A DNA stretch of 64,000 bases from the NCBI GenBank assembly GCA_905116865.2, contig CAJHNH020004702.1:290001-354000 (forward strand). Reading direction: 5' to 3'. The position numbers were made by a program, and so were the translations under genes. Under the pieces are notes generated by a model. That model did not search any database. It saw only the letters and a program-made list of their open reading frames with translations, and had not been told where the DNA came from. Source of the DNA: Candidula unifasciata (taxonomy: Eukaryota; Mollusca; Gastropoda; Stylommatophora; Geomitridae). How positions within the stretch are numbered: position 1 is the first letter of the stretch; each line of letters begins with the position of its first letter. Positions 11,336-22,644 of the stretch are shown here, piece after piece.

Positions 11336-11744
11336 TAATTGGTTTTAAGTTTCTATTTTTGTTCGTTCTAGCATACCAAGTTCGTTAAGGTATTTTGCAT
11401 TCGCTGTAACATTTTGTCTTCGGTAGAGCACGAATGCTCGTTACAAGATGCAAGGTGGAAATTGATTGACAACTGATTAACAACATTCAGTGAGGTATCA
11501 CCTTCGCAAATAAGGATGGTTGTCCTGAATCTTAACTATTCTGTGTCACGTTCATTATATTAAATATATTCATAATAACATGTGTGGCTTTGCCTGAGTT
11601 GTTTGAGGATCCTTGTAATATCAAAGAATAAGGGGCAACAAACGTGAACTAAATTACATATATTTTTAAAATCATGCCAAAAAATGTTCATGTCAAACAA
11701 ATAAATCACATTGTAAATAAAATAGAATTTACATTTTATAAGTC

Positions 11745-12180
11745 AGTCAGTCAATAGCATGACGCTTGCAGAACCTTGCTCCCATAACAACCATTTGGAA
11801 ACTTCTAGATCACAAGCGTCCCGCGTCTGATACACCCATCTGGAGATCATCCGCCACATCCTGCACCCATTGTCTATTTGGTCTTCCTGTCTTCCCAGGC
11901 ATATACCCCACAAGTATTGTTGTCTCTAAACTTTCATGACGTTTCAAGTGATATAAATATTTCAATTTTCTGTGTTTTGTCGACTTTAACAGTTAACCTT
12001 CTTTAATATTAACTTCTTGAAGTATGGATGAATTTGTTCCCTTATTTACCAATGATAGTTTAGAGCCTGTTGTATCCAAAGGCATTTATGTGATGTTCGG
12101 CTTTTTTATTAAGTGTTTAGGTCTCACATCCGTATGTTGCAATGGGAAAGATGTATACTCTTAGCATTTTAGACGTAGAG
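11745..12180 (-). pseudogene. RTE-like LINE C-terminal fragment with GACT tail
   Basis: The minus strand reads RVYIFPIATYGCET, then PGKTGRPNRQWVQDVADDLQ and MGVSDAGRL, ending in a TGACTGACTGACT tail. These are the post-RT landmarks of this LINE class. Several frame breaks. Confidence 0.65.
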
Positions 12181-12789
12181 GTTTAGAAAAAAATGTATCT
12201 GTGAACTTATGAAATGCTTATCTCACACGACCCCACACTAAAGTCTAGCATTCGACCACCCTCACCCTCCCCACTCCCCCCCCCCCCCCCCCCCCCCCCG
12301 TATTTTTGATTCCATCCGATCAATATCCGCCGCATAACACATCCACCAGTAACGTCTCCCACTGGGGAAAGTGACATCGTCTCTGCTAAGCTATTAATCA
12401 CATATTTGATCAACGCTCTCCAGTGGACGGATCGGCCAGGAAATTTCCTTCACAAATACGCTAGATCTCTTATTGAGTATCTTCTGACAAGTCTTGGGGC
12501 AAATACGACATGAACTTTCCAGTTAAACTGTCTGTACAAACGTCGCAGCGAGTCCTTGAGAATTTGATTTCCCGGGTATATAATGCTCTGTAATACACTT
12601 AACGTCTTTAGGGATTCCCATCCAATTTACATATGCTTTTTTTTCCCCGCGTTCTGTTTGCCTAGACTGTATAAAATAAAACTGTAACAAGCTTTGGAAA
12701 GTTCCTGTGAACTTTTCATAGACGTTTGGAACAAGACTGTTTTTATGGAAATCAATAAAGGAATCATCATCATGTACCGTGCCAATATG

Positions 12790-12960
12790 AGTAGGCTGTC
12801 ATGTTTCGCCGTCTCATACGATCATTAGAATCACAGATCATGTCGGTGTTTGTGTCTCGTCCCATCGATTTGACCAAACCATCCAGGTATTTACCTCTTA
12901 GTCTTGTTCTTGCTCTCCCTTTGTCAAGCTTGCCCGCCGTTATCAGCGTTTCGAATTGAT
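12790..12960 (-). pseudogene. Possible LINE 3' fragment
   Basis: The reverse strand gives a weak Gly/Arg-rich segment followed by MVWSNRWDE-like sequence. Family membership is uncertain. Confidence 0.3.
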
Positions 12961-12973
12961 CCCTTCCCTTAAC

Positions 12974-13114
12974 ACAGGGATATTAAACTGGCGGCCCGCG
13001 AGCAAATCATGGCCCGCCAAGGCCTAGCAAGTGGCCCGCGTATCACATCTAGCTGGATTGTATTTTCGATCTTTCTATGCTTGGGTTGAGGCCTCTGGCC
13101 CGTGACGATCCCTG
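12974..13114. mobile_element. Possible small hAT-like MITE
   Basis: It starts CAGGGATATTAAACTGGCGG, ends GGCCCGTGACGATCCCTG, and has several GGCCCGC motifs inside. CAGGGAT/ATCCCTG are inverted ends. I found no clear 8-bp target duplication. Confidence 0.4.
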
Positions 13115-13374
13115 TTTTTGAACATTTTGGCCCCTGAGCCAACTCAGTTGAATAGCTCCCCTTAACATGTGCAAAAACCACTGACTGTGTACGACTAACT
13201 TGACTAATCACCTTAAGACTTTCACTGCCGAAAAAGCAATAAGCTATGTTTTTCGAGATACCAAGAGTAGTCATTATATAGCAATGAAGGAACTGTGTTT
13301 TAATTAAATGCATCACAAGCTGAGTTGGTCACCAAAGCCTATCTCACATTCAGCCGTGCCCTCTGCCTTCTGCA

Positions 13375-13470
13375 TCACTAGCCGCTCTACTTAGCGAAGC
13401 GATAAAGCTATTTGGCTCGCTCTCTAGAATTTGTGGGTTCGTTTCCGGTCTTCGTCCTTCATTTCACAAA
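13375..13470 (+). repeat. Possible tRNA-derived SINE head
   Basis: CTTAGCGAAGCGATAAAGC followed about 40 bases later by GGGTTCGTTTCC resembles box A and box B. No second copy was found. Confidence 0.35.
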
Positions 13471-13934
13471 TGCTTATCTTGGCTGTTGTGTGTGTGTTTT
13501 TTTTTTCTAGGCAAATTTTAACTTTCAGTAGTTTGTCTAGCTTTGTAGCTACCTATAAATGTAATTCTTATGGAGAAATTTTGTAGCTTCTAGCTTTGCA
13601 ACGACTTTTTAAAATCTTTTATGAATTAAATTCTTCCTAGGAAGTTTTAAGGGCTCATCACAAAACACACACACACATCCTTGTGTGTGTGGGCCAGTAA
13701 ACTAACTTTCTATTTTGAATGTAATTATCAAAATCACATACATCTATATTTATTCTATCTATAAACTTCTTTTAGGAAAGTAATATATATTTACTATACA
13801 TCTAGATTTCTTTTTATTTACATAGAATAACGAACACATATTTTTATCCTGACCTACCACACACTGCCTCACTCTTTCACTCCGCCTCCTTCTCTTTTAA
13901 CCCCCTAGCCCCCGTCCTTTTCTTTTCCCTCACC

Positions 13935-13937
<3 letters not shown>

Positions 13938-14029
<92 letters not shown>
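13938..14029 (+). repeat. (CT)n microsatellite
   Basis: About 45 CT units, nearly uninterrupted. The Arg-Glu frame on the other strand is an artefact. Confidence 0.95.
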
Positions 14030-14033
<4 letters not shown>

Positions 14034-14424
14034 CTATCCCTCTGGCAAAACAGCTAAAAAAGTATCTGCATGGTTTATTAAATGTGTAACAAACCCAACG
14101 CTTCATGTACACCGTAAACACCCAATTCTATGCTAGTTAAATTTAAAGCTTTTAGTTTTTCCATCTCCATCCGAACACCCCAGCTCTTGCCGCCTTCTCT
14201 TTCCCCCTCTCCACCCATCCCATTCAAACGTTCAGCCAGACTTGTCAATAACACCACATTTATCTTCACCAGAAATAAGTACTTGAATTACTTCCCTGGG
14301 CGGTTCATCCGAAATTTAGAAATATTTCTGTGAAAAATTGAACATGAGAGCGAGAATCGACGATTTAGACAATTCAGAGTTATCGGATTTTCCCTATAGA
14401 AAGAAACTTTTTTGAGTTAAGAGG

Positions 14425-14490
14425 CGATATCAAAGCACTCCAGATATTCCCGTGAGCGCTCCGTCCACACTTTCAGTAGACAGCACAGAG
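14425..14490 (-). pseudogene. RH-LINE 3' end scrap
   Basis: ATATTCCCGTGAGCGCTCCG matches the 3' terminus of the family at 56.9 kb (CTCATAAGCGCTCCGTC). Confidence 0.4.
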
Positions 14491-15199
14491 CTATAAAACA
14501 GCACAGTAATAATTCCAGTGGAAAATTGTTGTGAAAATCGAACTTACGGACTGTCTGCGGGTCTTACCTAGAAAGTAAGTATAATGAGATAATGGCAGGA
14601 GGCTTCGTAAGTATAATTGTGTACACTGAATTACCCGTATTGACTGGCTCTTTTGACATGTTCTGACAAGGTTCAGTTCTCAGGCTCTTTTTTTTTTTTT
14701 TTTTTTTCTAAGACAAAGTGAGCCGTAATAATATACAATAAAAGTCTTGTACATTATAAGGTAAATAAAAAAAAAAAAAAGAAAAGAAATTTTTCAGTAT
14801 AATACAGTTCAAAATAATTTTAACGTACGACATATGTAAAGGGATAATTGAAACTAATTCGTTACCACACTTAATAATTTGTGGCTGAAACTTCGCTAAT
14901 GCGAACTTTATGTCAATGTCAACATTAAATCTGTTTTTCTTGTTTTGGTTTTCAATTTATAAAAAAAAAAAGCGTTGAAAATCCGCACTCACACATATAC
15001 GTATGATTTATGGTTTATAGAACGGATCAACATCATGGCACAAGGGTAGTTACCCATAAGTGCTTCGTGCTACTTCTAACTCAAGCCTGAGTCCGAAGAA
15101 TCTCAACGCAATGCATGAACTCCATAGCACCGGTGAGGATTCTGAAAAACTTTCTGTCGATTTTTAATTTCAAATTTTGCAGCACCGTTGTGCTATACT
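14491..15199. other. No gene recognised
   Basis: AT-rich with poly-T and poly-A runs (14689-14707, 14768-14780). A CTATAAAAC box at about 14490 and an ATGGCAGGAGGCTTC|GTAAGT at about 14592 are present, but too weak to call a gene. Confidence 0.5.
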
Positions 15200-15395
15200 T
15201 TTCGGTTTCCCTTTACCTAGGGATTTGTGTATGTGCGTAACAATACTCATGGGCGTCCCATCTGACTACCCATAGATCAGGGGAAATTACTAAAGGTCCA
15301 CGTGAAGTAAAAATCCCAGCCTTCACCGGGGCCTAAACCCGGGATCTCCAGCACTAGAGGCAGATGCCATGGCTTGAGACCACTCAGCCCTTAAG
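15200..15395 (-). repeat. Possible tRNA-derived SINE
   Basis: In reverse, TGAGTGGTCTCAAGCCATGG and CGGGTTTAGGCCCCGGTGAA look like a decayed tRNA head with a body that mentions TACCCATAG. Single copy here. Confidence 0.35.
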
Positions 15396-15399
15396 AGAT

Positions 15400-15545
15400 T
15401 CTCAGAATGAATGGAGAAGTAACATCACTGCACTGTGACATTCCCATATGAGCTACGTCCCCTGCTTCAGTGGCCAACAAAGAGTCGATATCATATTAGT
15501 ACCAGTTGCTACCTGATTTAAAAGTCCGCCTACGTTTCCCTCTCA
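15400..15545 (-). pseudogene. RH-LINE 3' end fragment
   Basis: TGACATTCCCATATGAGC, CAGTGGCCAAC and TTGCTACCTGATTTAAAAGT parallel the 3' end of the RH-LINE copies at 56.6 and 57.0 kb. Confidence 0.5.
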
Positions 15546-15714
15546 GTGTTGAATATCCTTATCCGCCTTTAAATTAGTCTTTTAATTGGTGGACTGTCCA
15601 TTTGATCCCACAGAGCTTTCACTACTTTCGCAATATCAAAAAGCAGCTTACCGCCCAGAGGGGTGACAGAAGCTAATAATCGGACCGCTCGTTACCTGGC
15701 ACATCTGATATGAA

Positions 15715-15965
15715 AAGGAGTAAAAAGGAGTAAAAAGGATCATTTTCCAAGCCTTCTGGCGTATTGGGCAAAATGATGTGATGTGTTCAGCATCATGCCG
15801 ACCGCCTTTATTTCCCATAACTCCACCTGGAACCTATTCAAGGTTCGGTCGACCTGAACGCCAAAATAATTTTTGAAAATAGTTCGGTACCGTCAAAACC
15901 TAAAACCACGACCTCCCGATCCGCAGGCGAGCATCTGGCCGCTACATCACGGCGGCTTCTACACC
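15715..15965 (-). repeat. SINE-A copy, near full length
   Basis: In reverse it shows GCCGCCGTGATGTAGCGGCC (box A region), GGCGAGCATCTGGCC-type head, the GGTCGACC middle and the GATGTGTTCAGCATCATGCC body. It is one of the most complete copies. Confidence 0.8.
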
Positions 15966-16260
15966 TGAATGTCCTGCACTGAAAAGCCATGATATGCACC
16001 TAATCAGAGTTTTATCAGGTGATGCAAACCATTCTAAACGCAGGACGCCAGATTCAATTTTTCAAAGTGTGCTCTGTGAGTCAGTTACAATTATAATATG
16101 TCGGGTTGTGCTGCTCTAAAGCCATTGGAAAGCTACAGTAACTGCCTCCACCTCTATTCTCAATTTGGATGCAGTGGCGCAAGGATCTCTGTTGTCAAAG
16201 TGCCATTTCACCTATGCAATAAAAACCGACCCGCTCTTCTTACCTCTCACTACAGACACA

Positions 16261-16264
<4 letters not shown>
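15966..16264. other. No gene recognised
   Basis: A short open frame starts at ATG 16098 (MSGCAALKPLESYSN) and runs into the TA repeat. It lacks convincing splice signals. Confidence 0.45.

Positions 16265-16334
<70 letters not shown>
16265..16334. repeat. (TA)n microsatellite
   Basis: About 35 perfect TA units. Confidence 0.95.
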
Positions 16335-16337
<3 letters not shown>

Positions 16338-16689
16338 CCAAAGCATACATCTTCATCGAAACAATCAGTTACTGTCAGAGTGTATATCTCTGTTCCATGT
16401 CTTCTAATGCCATCCTTTCACTATCTTTAAAAGTATCTCTTTCTCGCTGTATTTGAAAAACAGGCTCGTGTGAAGTGGTTCCTAGATATTTTAGTGGATT
16501 ATCTTTCTTTATGTTACTGTCATTTATTGTAAACATTCGGCTTCGCTTCTTCAACAATTCAATTTTTTAAAGAAGACTATACTTTTCCTTTATCTATGTT
16601 GTTGACCGAGTCTGTTTCCTCACACCACTTATCTATCACGGTCTGGTGTTATCTAAATATTTCTATTCTTTTTCTACTTTGTGTATAGA

Positions 16690-17000
16690 CTTAGAGACAG
16701 TCAGCAAAAGTCAAGATTCTCCCTATATCCACTGTCCCTATTGCAGATATAATACTCGTGTACACATTGAAAAGCACTGGACAAACTTCCGAACCATGTG
16801 GGATGCCAGGAGCGATGTTACTTGGTTCAGAGCTCAATGAGCCCTGGTGAAAAGCAGTCTGCCGTTCATATAGGACCGCTGCAATCCAACTGATGATCCA
16901 GGGACTGACCTGCATATCCTTGTGTGTACCGTAACAAGTCATAGCGTTCCTTGTTATACAGAGCTTGTCGTGAAAGCAATTATAAAATCTATGTAGTTTC
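16690..17000 (-). pseudogene. RH-LINE reverse transcriptase palm fragment
   Basis: The minus strand is open through WIISWIAAVLYERQTAF, GSLSSEPSNIAPGIPHGSEV, CPVLFNVYTSIISAI and RILTFADCL. PHGS replaces the usual PQGS and FADC replaces FADD, so the catalytic motif is damaged. This palm segment matches the place deleted in the 57-59 kb copy. Confidence 0.75.
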
Positions 17001-17189
17001 GCGCATGCCCCGTGAATAGGGAAATCGTTCCTGGGTGGGGTGGTGGTGGAGGTGTGGGAATTGATTAGGAAAGTGGGGGAGGAGGGGGAGGGGGACAAGC
17101 AGTCGGAGCGTGAGGATCGTGGAAGTAATGAATCCCTGTACGAGTGGCGATTTCATGGGGCACAATGAGTGTTGGGTTTGACAGTGGCC

Positions 17190-17310
17190 TCGAGAACTGA
17201 CCGTCCAGGAAGCAATGGCAAACTACAGAGCTAAAAATTTGCATAGAAAAACAACAGCTAAAATATGCTGATGTTAGTTCTGCAACGTCCCACGTAGGTC
17301 AGCTGTGGTT
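17190..17310 (+). repeat. SINE-C copy
   Basis: AGCAATGGCAAACTAC, AAAATATGCTGATGTTAGTT and TCTGCAACGTCCCACGTAGG follow the SINE-C order. Confidence 0.6.
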
Positions 17311-17551
17311 TGCGGTATGAGCTGTGGCCATGTGTCAGTGAGTGATGGAGCGGGAGGAGCAGGGTCCGCGTTGGTTTTATTGGCTGTGATAATCAGGTGC
17401 GGGCGTGACTTGGGACCCGTCCCATTTACCTGAATTTTCAAATTTCCTTTTAAAAAAAATCAATCTATGTAGATCTGTAATTTACAGAAAATTCGAACAG
17501 ACAGTTAATTATTGACGTTAATAAAGATCCTTTTATGTCTGTCTGCTCCAG

Positions 17552-17792
17552 GTTTTTTTTTTTTTTTTTTCTTTTGCTTCTGCTTCTGCATCTGCTTATG
17601 CATTTGCTTCTTAATATGTTTCTTCATCTACTTCTTCATCTGATTTATCTTTTTCTTCATCGGCTTCTTCGCCTGCTTTTTCATCATCTTCTTCACCATC
17701 TCTTTCTTCATCTTCTTTTTTATCGTCTTCTTTATCGGCTTTCTCTGCTATTTTCTGCTGCTGCATTCGCTTCTCCTCCTCATGATCCTCCT

Positions 17793-17823
<31 letters not shown>

Positions 17824-17850
17824 CTCCTCCTCCTGCTTTTATCTTTCATT
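17552..17850 (+). repeat. Pyrimidine-rich (CTT/CTG)n-derived tract
   Basis: Degenerate CTTCTG, TTCATC and CTCCTC repeats after a poly-T run. Confidence 0.8.
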
Positions 17851-18419
17851 CATAAAAGGTTGGCTGGATCGCTGTGTTATGGTTTACAGCTTGAATGCGA
17901 TTTGTGTGCCTTTGGGTTTAACATATAAAGTGTAACGATGGATTTCCTGTCGAACACTCGTTTTCTTTTTTTCGCGGAGTCACTGGAGCTATGTTTTGTG
18001 AATTGCAATAAAAATGACAGAAAACATATTGCTTTCCGAAACATGTGTATTTAAGCAGTATTCCCTGTGCACAGACCGACATGCATCAACGGTGCACTGC
18101 AATTATGGTGGGAAACAGCTGATGTTGTTACATTCGACGGCTTCCTTGTGCGTTTAATTTGCGTGTGCAAATTTCAAGATATTGTTGACATTGACGTTTT
18201 TCACTAGTTTTCACTTGGAGCAGCAAAAGACATTTTGTGTAATTTCCTCTGGGATAACCCACTCCAACTGCAACTAATGACTAACATACCGTTTCTGCAG
18301 ATCTCTAAAGAGGCGTTTTCAACAATATGCTTGTTTTGGGCGTCTGTGGTCTGGACGTGGTGAACGCACGTCGAAATGCCTGAGTGTCGGGTTCGATGTG
18401 GCAACAGACTGCTTTGCGT
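17851..18419. other. No gene recognised
   Basis: A minus-strand frame of 66 codons (18404-18204) exists, but I found no splice or homology support. Confidence 0.45.
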
Positions 18420-18570
18420 TTATATCGACAGTGGTATGGAGAGCCAACCGTTTAGGGGCAATGTCGAACTACTGCATGTACATTTGCTATTAAAAAGCGC
18501 AATAGCCACACACAAAAAAAATGCTGGGGTTGGTTCTGCAACGCCCTATAAAGGACTCGCAAACTAACTT
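18420..18570 (+). repeat. SINE-C copy
   Basis: It contains ATCGACAGTGGTATGGAGAG, then ATGCTGGGGTTGGTTCTGCA and ACGCCCTATAAAGGACTC. Confidence 0.65.
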
Positions 18571-18734
18571 GTTGTCTGGGACAGTGGGGTATACCCTCCG
18601 CCCAAACTCTCACTCACCCTCAATAAAATCGGACCTAGGAACCCACACGCTGATTCGACATGTTAGACATGTTAATAAACACTGCAGATCATTAGTTTTG
18701 AGAAAATTCGAATATAAACTTTACCAACAGCATT

Positions 18735-18868
18735 TAAAAAATGTCTTTTTGCCTATTAGATCTGGATTGCTTCCTAAAGTGTTGACCTCCATGTTTTCTA
18801 TACTGACCGACAAAAAATACATGACAAATCTAAGATACTCTGTTCAACCTCAAGAAGTTAAAGAAGGT
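18735..18868 (+). CDS. Candidate internal exon, unknown protein
   Basis: After the acceptor tttaccaacag, 44 codons run open (HLKNVFLPIRSGLLPK near the start, YSVQPQEVKE at the end) to the donor AAGAAG|GTAAAG, ending in phase 1. The frame also stays open upstream, so the 5' edge is uncertain. Composition looks coding, but no partner exon was found. It could be part of an unrecognised transposon. Confidence 0.25.
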
Positions 18869-18889
18869 AAAGTTATTTTTTTGAAATGA

Positions 18890-19095
18890 CCCTCTTTTTT
18901 TTACGTCTTTGAACGTATTGGGCTTAAAAGTCGAGTTCTGTGTGATGTGGTCCATTTGAGGCTGGGTCTAGTTGGGAACCAACATCATTTCTCAACAGCA
19001 ACAACTAAAAAGTTTGGCTACATCAAGACCTAAACCCACGATTTTCAGATCAGCAGGCTAGCATCTAGCCGCTCCACCACGGCGCTTAGTCATAG
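18890..19095 (-). repeat. SINE-A copy
   Basis: Reverse-strand head CCGTGGTGGAGCGGCTAGAT (good box A, TGGTGGAGCGG), then a GATCTGAAAATCGTGGGTTT box B region, then the body. Confidence 0.7.
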
Positions 19096-19254
19096 AAAGT
19101 ATGTACAGTAAGGATAACAAGTACTACATTATAGACCCCGTTGTCCTGTGTGCCTAAAAAGGGCAAATTACCAGATTCAAATCTTGGACACCAGTTCACT
19201 TTTAGAGATGTGTTTGATAAATGGTGACATTTGAATACCATTGTCGCCTCATGT

Positions 19255-19460
19255 AGTATGCAATATTAGGTTATTTTGAAGCGCCACCATGGCTTTTGCC
19301 GGGAGCCCTAAATAAATAGGCTGAACGAGGTATCTGGGACCTTTCCACGGGTGATCCTCATCCGAATGGTCGCACTTTGTGTGACCGTATGTTTATCGCC
19401 TGTGATGTCCTGGGTGGGTACGAACTACGTACCTACCTATTATGGTCCTATCATTTGGTT
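19255..19460 (+). repeat. Repeat B copy with TACC tail
   Basis: CTTTTGCCGGGAGCCCTAAA, GGGACCTTTCCACGGGTGAT, then TTTATCGCCTGTGATGTCCT and TACGTACCTACCTA. Confidence 0.65.
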
Positions 19461-19829
19461 ACGGAATCAATACGGTGTCGAACGCCTTAACTTTTCTGAA
19501 TATTTCTTTGTACCGATTTAGGTAAACCTGACATACTACCGGTGTGTATGGTGAGTGTGTCTGGTGATGACCAAAAAATAAATACTGTAGTATCGTAAGA
19601 CGTCAGTTTTAAAGAGAATTCTTATAAATAAACTAAGGGATGTAATACTTCTCTCATTCAGGTCAATAGTAAATTCTAGTTATTTCCCCCGCAAATAATT
19701 TTAAAAAAGAAAAAAAAAAAAAAAACAAAGAGAGGGGAAAAAGAAAATTGAGAAAGAGAGGGGTGAGAAAGAGGGGAAAAAAGAGAGAAATATGTTTAGA
19801 ATTTAAAATAGAAAGATGTAAGAGTAAGA

Positions 19830-20030
19830 ATAGAATAGTAGTAGTAGTATCAGCAGCAGCAGTAGCAGCAGCAGTAGTAGTAGCAGAAGTAGTAGCAGTG
19901 GCAGCAGTAGTAGCAGTACCAGTAGTAGCACGTAGTAGTAGAAGTAGTAGTAGTAGTTGCAGAAGTAGTAGAGTAGTAGTAGAAGCAATAGTAGTAGTAG
20001 TAGCAGTAGCAGCAGCAGTGAGTAGGATGT
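19830..20030 (+). repeat. (AGT/AGC)n microsatellite
   Basis: Mixed AGTAGT and AGCAGC triplets over about 200 bp. It lies just past the stop of the minus-strand gene, in its 3' UTR. Confidence 0.9.
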
Positions 20031-20094
20031 AGCGTCAAGAAGTAGAAGTGTTATCTGATGTAGCTACAGCCAGGAAGAACATTGTATATGAGAT

Positions 20095-20240
20095 CTATTG
20101 AAGCCAACCTTTTGGTTGAAACTTAAGACTGCGAAAATCTGGTGGTGTTAATCTCTTTACAAATGACAATGATTTTGCAGCAACTTGTATTTCTGCAGGA
20201 ATAACTTTCAAAGAAGCCATCATATCCCAGAAAGGTTTAA
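20095..20240 (-). CDS. Candidate terminal exon (minus-strand gene at 20-21 kb)
   Basis: The open frame of about 50 codons to TAG sits below a pyrimidine-rich acceptor region (cttccgtttttcttttttt). It is rich in Lys, Leu, Phe and Pro, has no low complexity and matches no repeat family in the window. Its exact 5' edge is either 20240 or 20254. Confidence 0.42.
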
Positions 20241-21010
20241 CTTTAGTTAATAAACTGTTTGTGTAAAAAAAGAAAAACGGAAGGAAATTGTAAAACACAA
20301 TCAGTTATGTAAGGAGCCCCTCGTACGAAGGGATGGTAATATCACTGTAAGAGATACGTTCAGGAATGATGAAACTTAAATAAGAATGGGGATTGGGGGG
20401 GGGGGGAGGGGGTGTATTAACAGATCTGAATTTTACTAGAAGACAACAGGTGAAATGGTTCGGCCATAATATGTAGATGTCAGCAAACAGTATACCACAG
20501 CAAGCAATAACGTACAGACAAGGCGAGAAGCGAATAAGAGGCCGACCACGCAAACGATGGACGGAAGGAATAACAGAGTACCTGGGAATCCCCCTTTTAA
20601 AAAGGTGCACAAACAAGACTTTACAGTAAATAATACTATACCTCGACACCACAAGGTACTAGAGGATCCAAATAGATGATGATGACGCAAACAAAGTTAA
20701 AGTAGCATTTGCAGCTCAGTATATTAGTGAATGAGTAACTATCGCATAAGAATTGAAGGCAACTTTTATACTGGATCTAAAACACCCGTTACAAAACTTA
20801 TGGTGAGTTCATTGGCACTGAGTGAGTTAATAAGGAAAACACTGGACACAGAAAAACAGATACTGACGGCCACAGATAAATAAAACAACAGCGGATATGA
20901 GTCATCTACTTACGATTTTGGTTGTGTAGGTCCCGAACACGAAATGCCACATTTCCATAGTCAGTTTGACAGGAGAAAGACACGGTTAATCCCAAAATCA
21001 TTCTTGTCAT
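20095..21010 (-). CDS. Probable two-exon gene for a small secreted protein
   Basis: Exon 1 (21010-20914) starts MTRMILGLTVSFSCQTDYG and runs 32 codons plus one base to a perfect donor C|GTAAGT. It looks like a signal peptide followed by a short polar stretch. The terminal exon encodes KPFWDMMASLKVIPAEIQVA and on to TAG at 20095, with balanced composition. Using the acceptor AAAG| before 20240 gives matching phase and about 80 residues. The stronger pyrimidine tract points instead to ACAG| before 20254, which is in the wrong phase, so an extra exon may be missing. The 0.67-kb intron holds a sense-oriented LINE fragment. I do not recognise the protein. Confidence 0.45.
20435..20640 (+). pseudogene. 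RTE-like LINE C-terminal fragment
   Basis: It encodes RQQVKWFGHNM and RIRGRPRKRWTEGITEYLGI. The KWFGH...GRPRKRW.EG pattern is shared with the 60.4-61.5 kb LINE. It lies in the intron of the minus-strand gene. Confidence 0.65.
20914..21010 (-). CDS. Candidate exon 1 with signal peptide (minus-strand gene at 20-21 kb)
   Basis: ATG has A at -3, the hydrophobic core is MILGLTVSFS, and the donor is a full consensus. A second frame from an internal ATG also reaches the donor, but it lacks a signal peptide. Confidence 0.5.
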
Positions 21011-21499
21011 GTTGTGTTATCTACGCATCATGTAGGGCTTACAGTATTTTCCTTAATTCCGTTCTATGCTGTGCAATCTCTTTGATTTAAGGAATGAAAT
21101 CTATTGTAGATACTTTCGACTCTCTCAACTACGTTCGTTTTAGGAACATCCTTACGTGTTTCTCCGGTAATCAAGAAAAAAGAATATTTGAAACGCAGTC
21201 TTCATGTGAAATTAAGTAATTCAATTACATGTTCGTGCTTTCTTTTCGAAACAGGCTAAAGTATCATTTCGTACAACTGTTGCCCTCAGCACGCAGTTCA
21301 CCTGCCGCTATGCGCTCTTACTGTATTTGTTAACAGTTATCACCCTATTCCTACACGACCTCTAATACAATACCGTAAGCAGCTGGTGGAAAATTATCAC
21401 GATGTTCACAAGCGTTGATGTTGAGCAAGAGTTCAGATCGACCGCATGGACCACGCTAGTTTGGCTGTCTGTTGCGAAAACTTAACAAAGAAGTATCTA
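21011..21499. other. No gene recognised
   Basis: Upstream region of the minus-strand gene at 20-21 kb. No clear TATA box or repeat was identified. Confidence 0.45.
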
Positions 21500-21700
21500 C
21501 CTACGGAAAAAAAAAAGGTTAGCTGCGTATCCTTTACAGGACGTCGCAGAACCAACCCCAAATTTCTAGGCAAATTTACGTCCAGTAGTTTGCCATTGCC
21601 ACTGAACTGTCGGTTTTCTTGATACCACTGTCGAAATCAACGCAAGGCGCATGGCTTGCAGCTGGGATCGACTCCTGCATTCCGGCATTACGTAGCGTTT
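21500..21700 (-). repeat. SINE-C copy, near full length
   Basis: In reverse it reads AGTCGATCCCAGCTGCAAGC, TTGATTTCGACAGTGGTATC, AGTGGCAATGGCAAACTACT and GGGGTTGGTTCTGCGACG. It is the cleanest member of the family here. Confidence 0.7.
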
Positions 21701-21869
21701 GCATCGACTTAGTCACAGAGCCGACATACACCATACAAGGCATATACTAAAGGGGGAGAAGGATAAAGAGCACAAGATAGACCAAGAAGAAACTGGAAGG
21801 ATAACTTCGAAGAAACTTTACAACAGCACGATGTGTCTGTGGTCGAGGCAGTTAGAATTAAATGGGCGT

Positions 21870-22090
21870 GTTCTTCGTGTGGGTTCCGGAGTCCTGCTTT
21901 GGGAGAAAACAGAAAATACTCACTGCCCCTAAACAAGCGTGTAGGATGAGTCGACTAATTGGGAGCATCCTTCGAAATAGGAGTGCATCTGCTTGAGAGG
22001 CTAGAACCAACAGTCTGCATTTAACTATGTCCTTATTTGTAAAGCGGATGTGAATGCAATACTCAGGCTCTGGATTGTGATTAAAGTCTA
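21870..22090 (+). repeat. Dispersed repeat E copy
   Basis: CGTGTGGGTTCCGGAGTCC, GAGTCGACTAATTGGGAGC, GGAGTGCATCTGCTTGAGAG and AACCAACAGTCTGCATT are shared with copies at 46.3 and 63.9 kb. Confidence 0.7.
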
Positions 22091-22224
22091 GAGGTGAACG
22101 AACATCCATAACTTTCTGCCGGAGTTTACAGCCGGTGAACGTGAAGAAGAAAATAAAGGGAGAAATAGCAGACGAGAAGTTTAGAAGTGCCCAACAGCTC
22201 ACTGTGTCTTCTAGAAGTGGTTAA

Positions 22225-22620
22225 TTTAATCAATATTGTCCTAGCATTAACTCTTGATCGCAAAATAGCAATACAGGATTTGAGATGTATAAGAAAAGTT
22301 GTAGGGAAAAAAGTCACCAACGAAGAACTAAATACAATGGTAGGTATAGTACCGGTAAATGATTTCACAGAACACAAAATAATAGAATGGTTCAGTCACA
22401 TGGTCAGAAGGGAACAAAATAAGTCAGCATCTAGAATATACTTCGTTAGGTCAACAGGCTACAAGAAAACAGGCCGACCAAGAAAGAGGTGAGTGGATAG
22501 AGAAAATAAGACAATACATAAACGCTGTATGACATAATACAAACTACATTAGTAGCAAAAGACAGGAAACTACGCCTGACTCGTCTCTGCGACGCTTTAC
22601 CGAATAAGCAGTAGGGCAAA
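22225..22620 (+). pseudogene. RTE-like LINE C-terminal fragment
   Basis: IQDLRCIRKVVGKKVTNEEL, then EHKIIEWFSHMVRRE and YKKTGRPRKR. This parallels EMRCLRMAANKTRRDRVRND and KWFGHLMRMEP in the 60.5-61.5 kb copy. Confidence 0.65.
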
Positions 22621-22644
22621 AGAAGAGGCACTATTTGATCAACA

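Noticed and set aside
12969..13316. 115-residue minus-strand open frame
   Set aside because: Half of it is MITE-like sequence with CAGGGAT/ATCCCTG ends. The rest matches nothing I know.
14490..14612. TATA box plus ATGGCAGGAGGCTTC|GTAAGT as a first exon
   Set aside because: Only five codons, an upstream ATG in the leader, and no follow-on exon.
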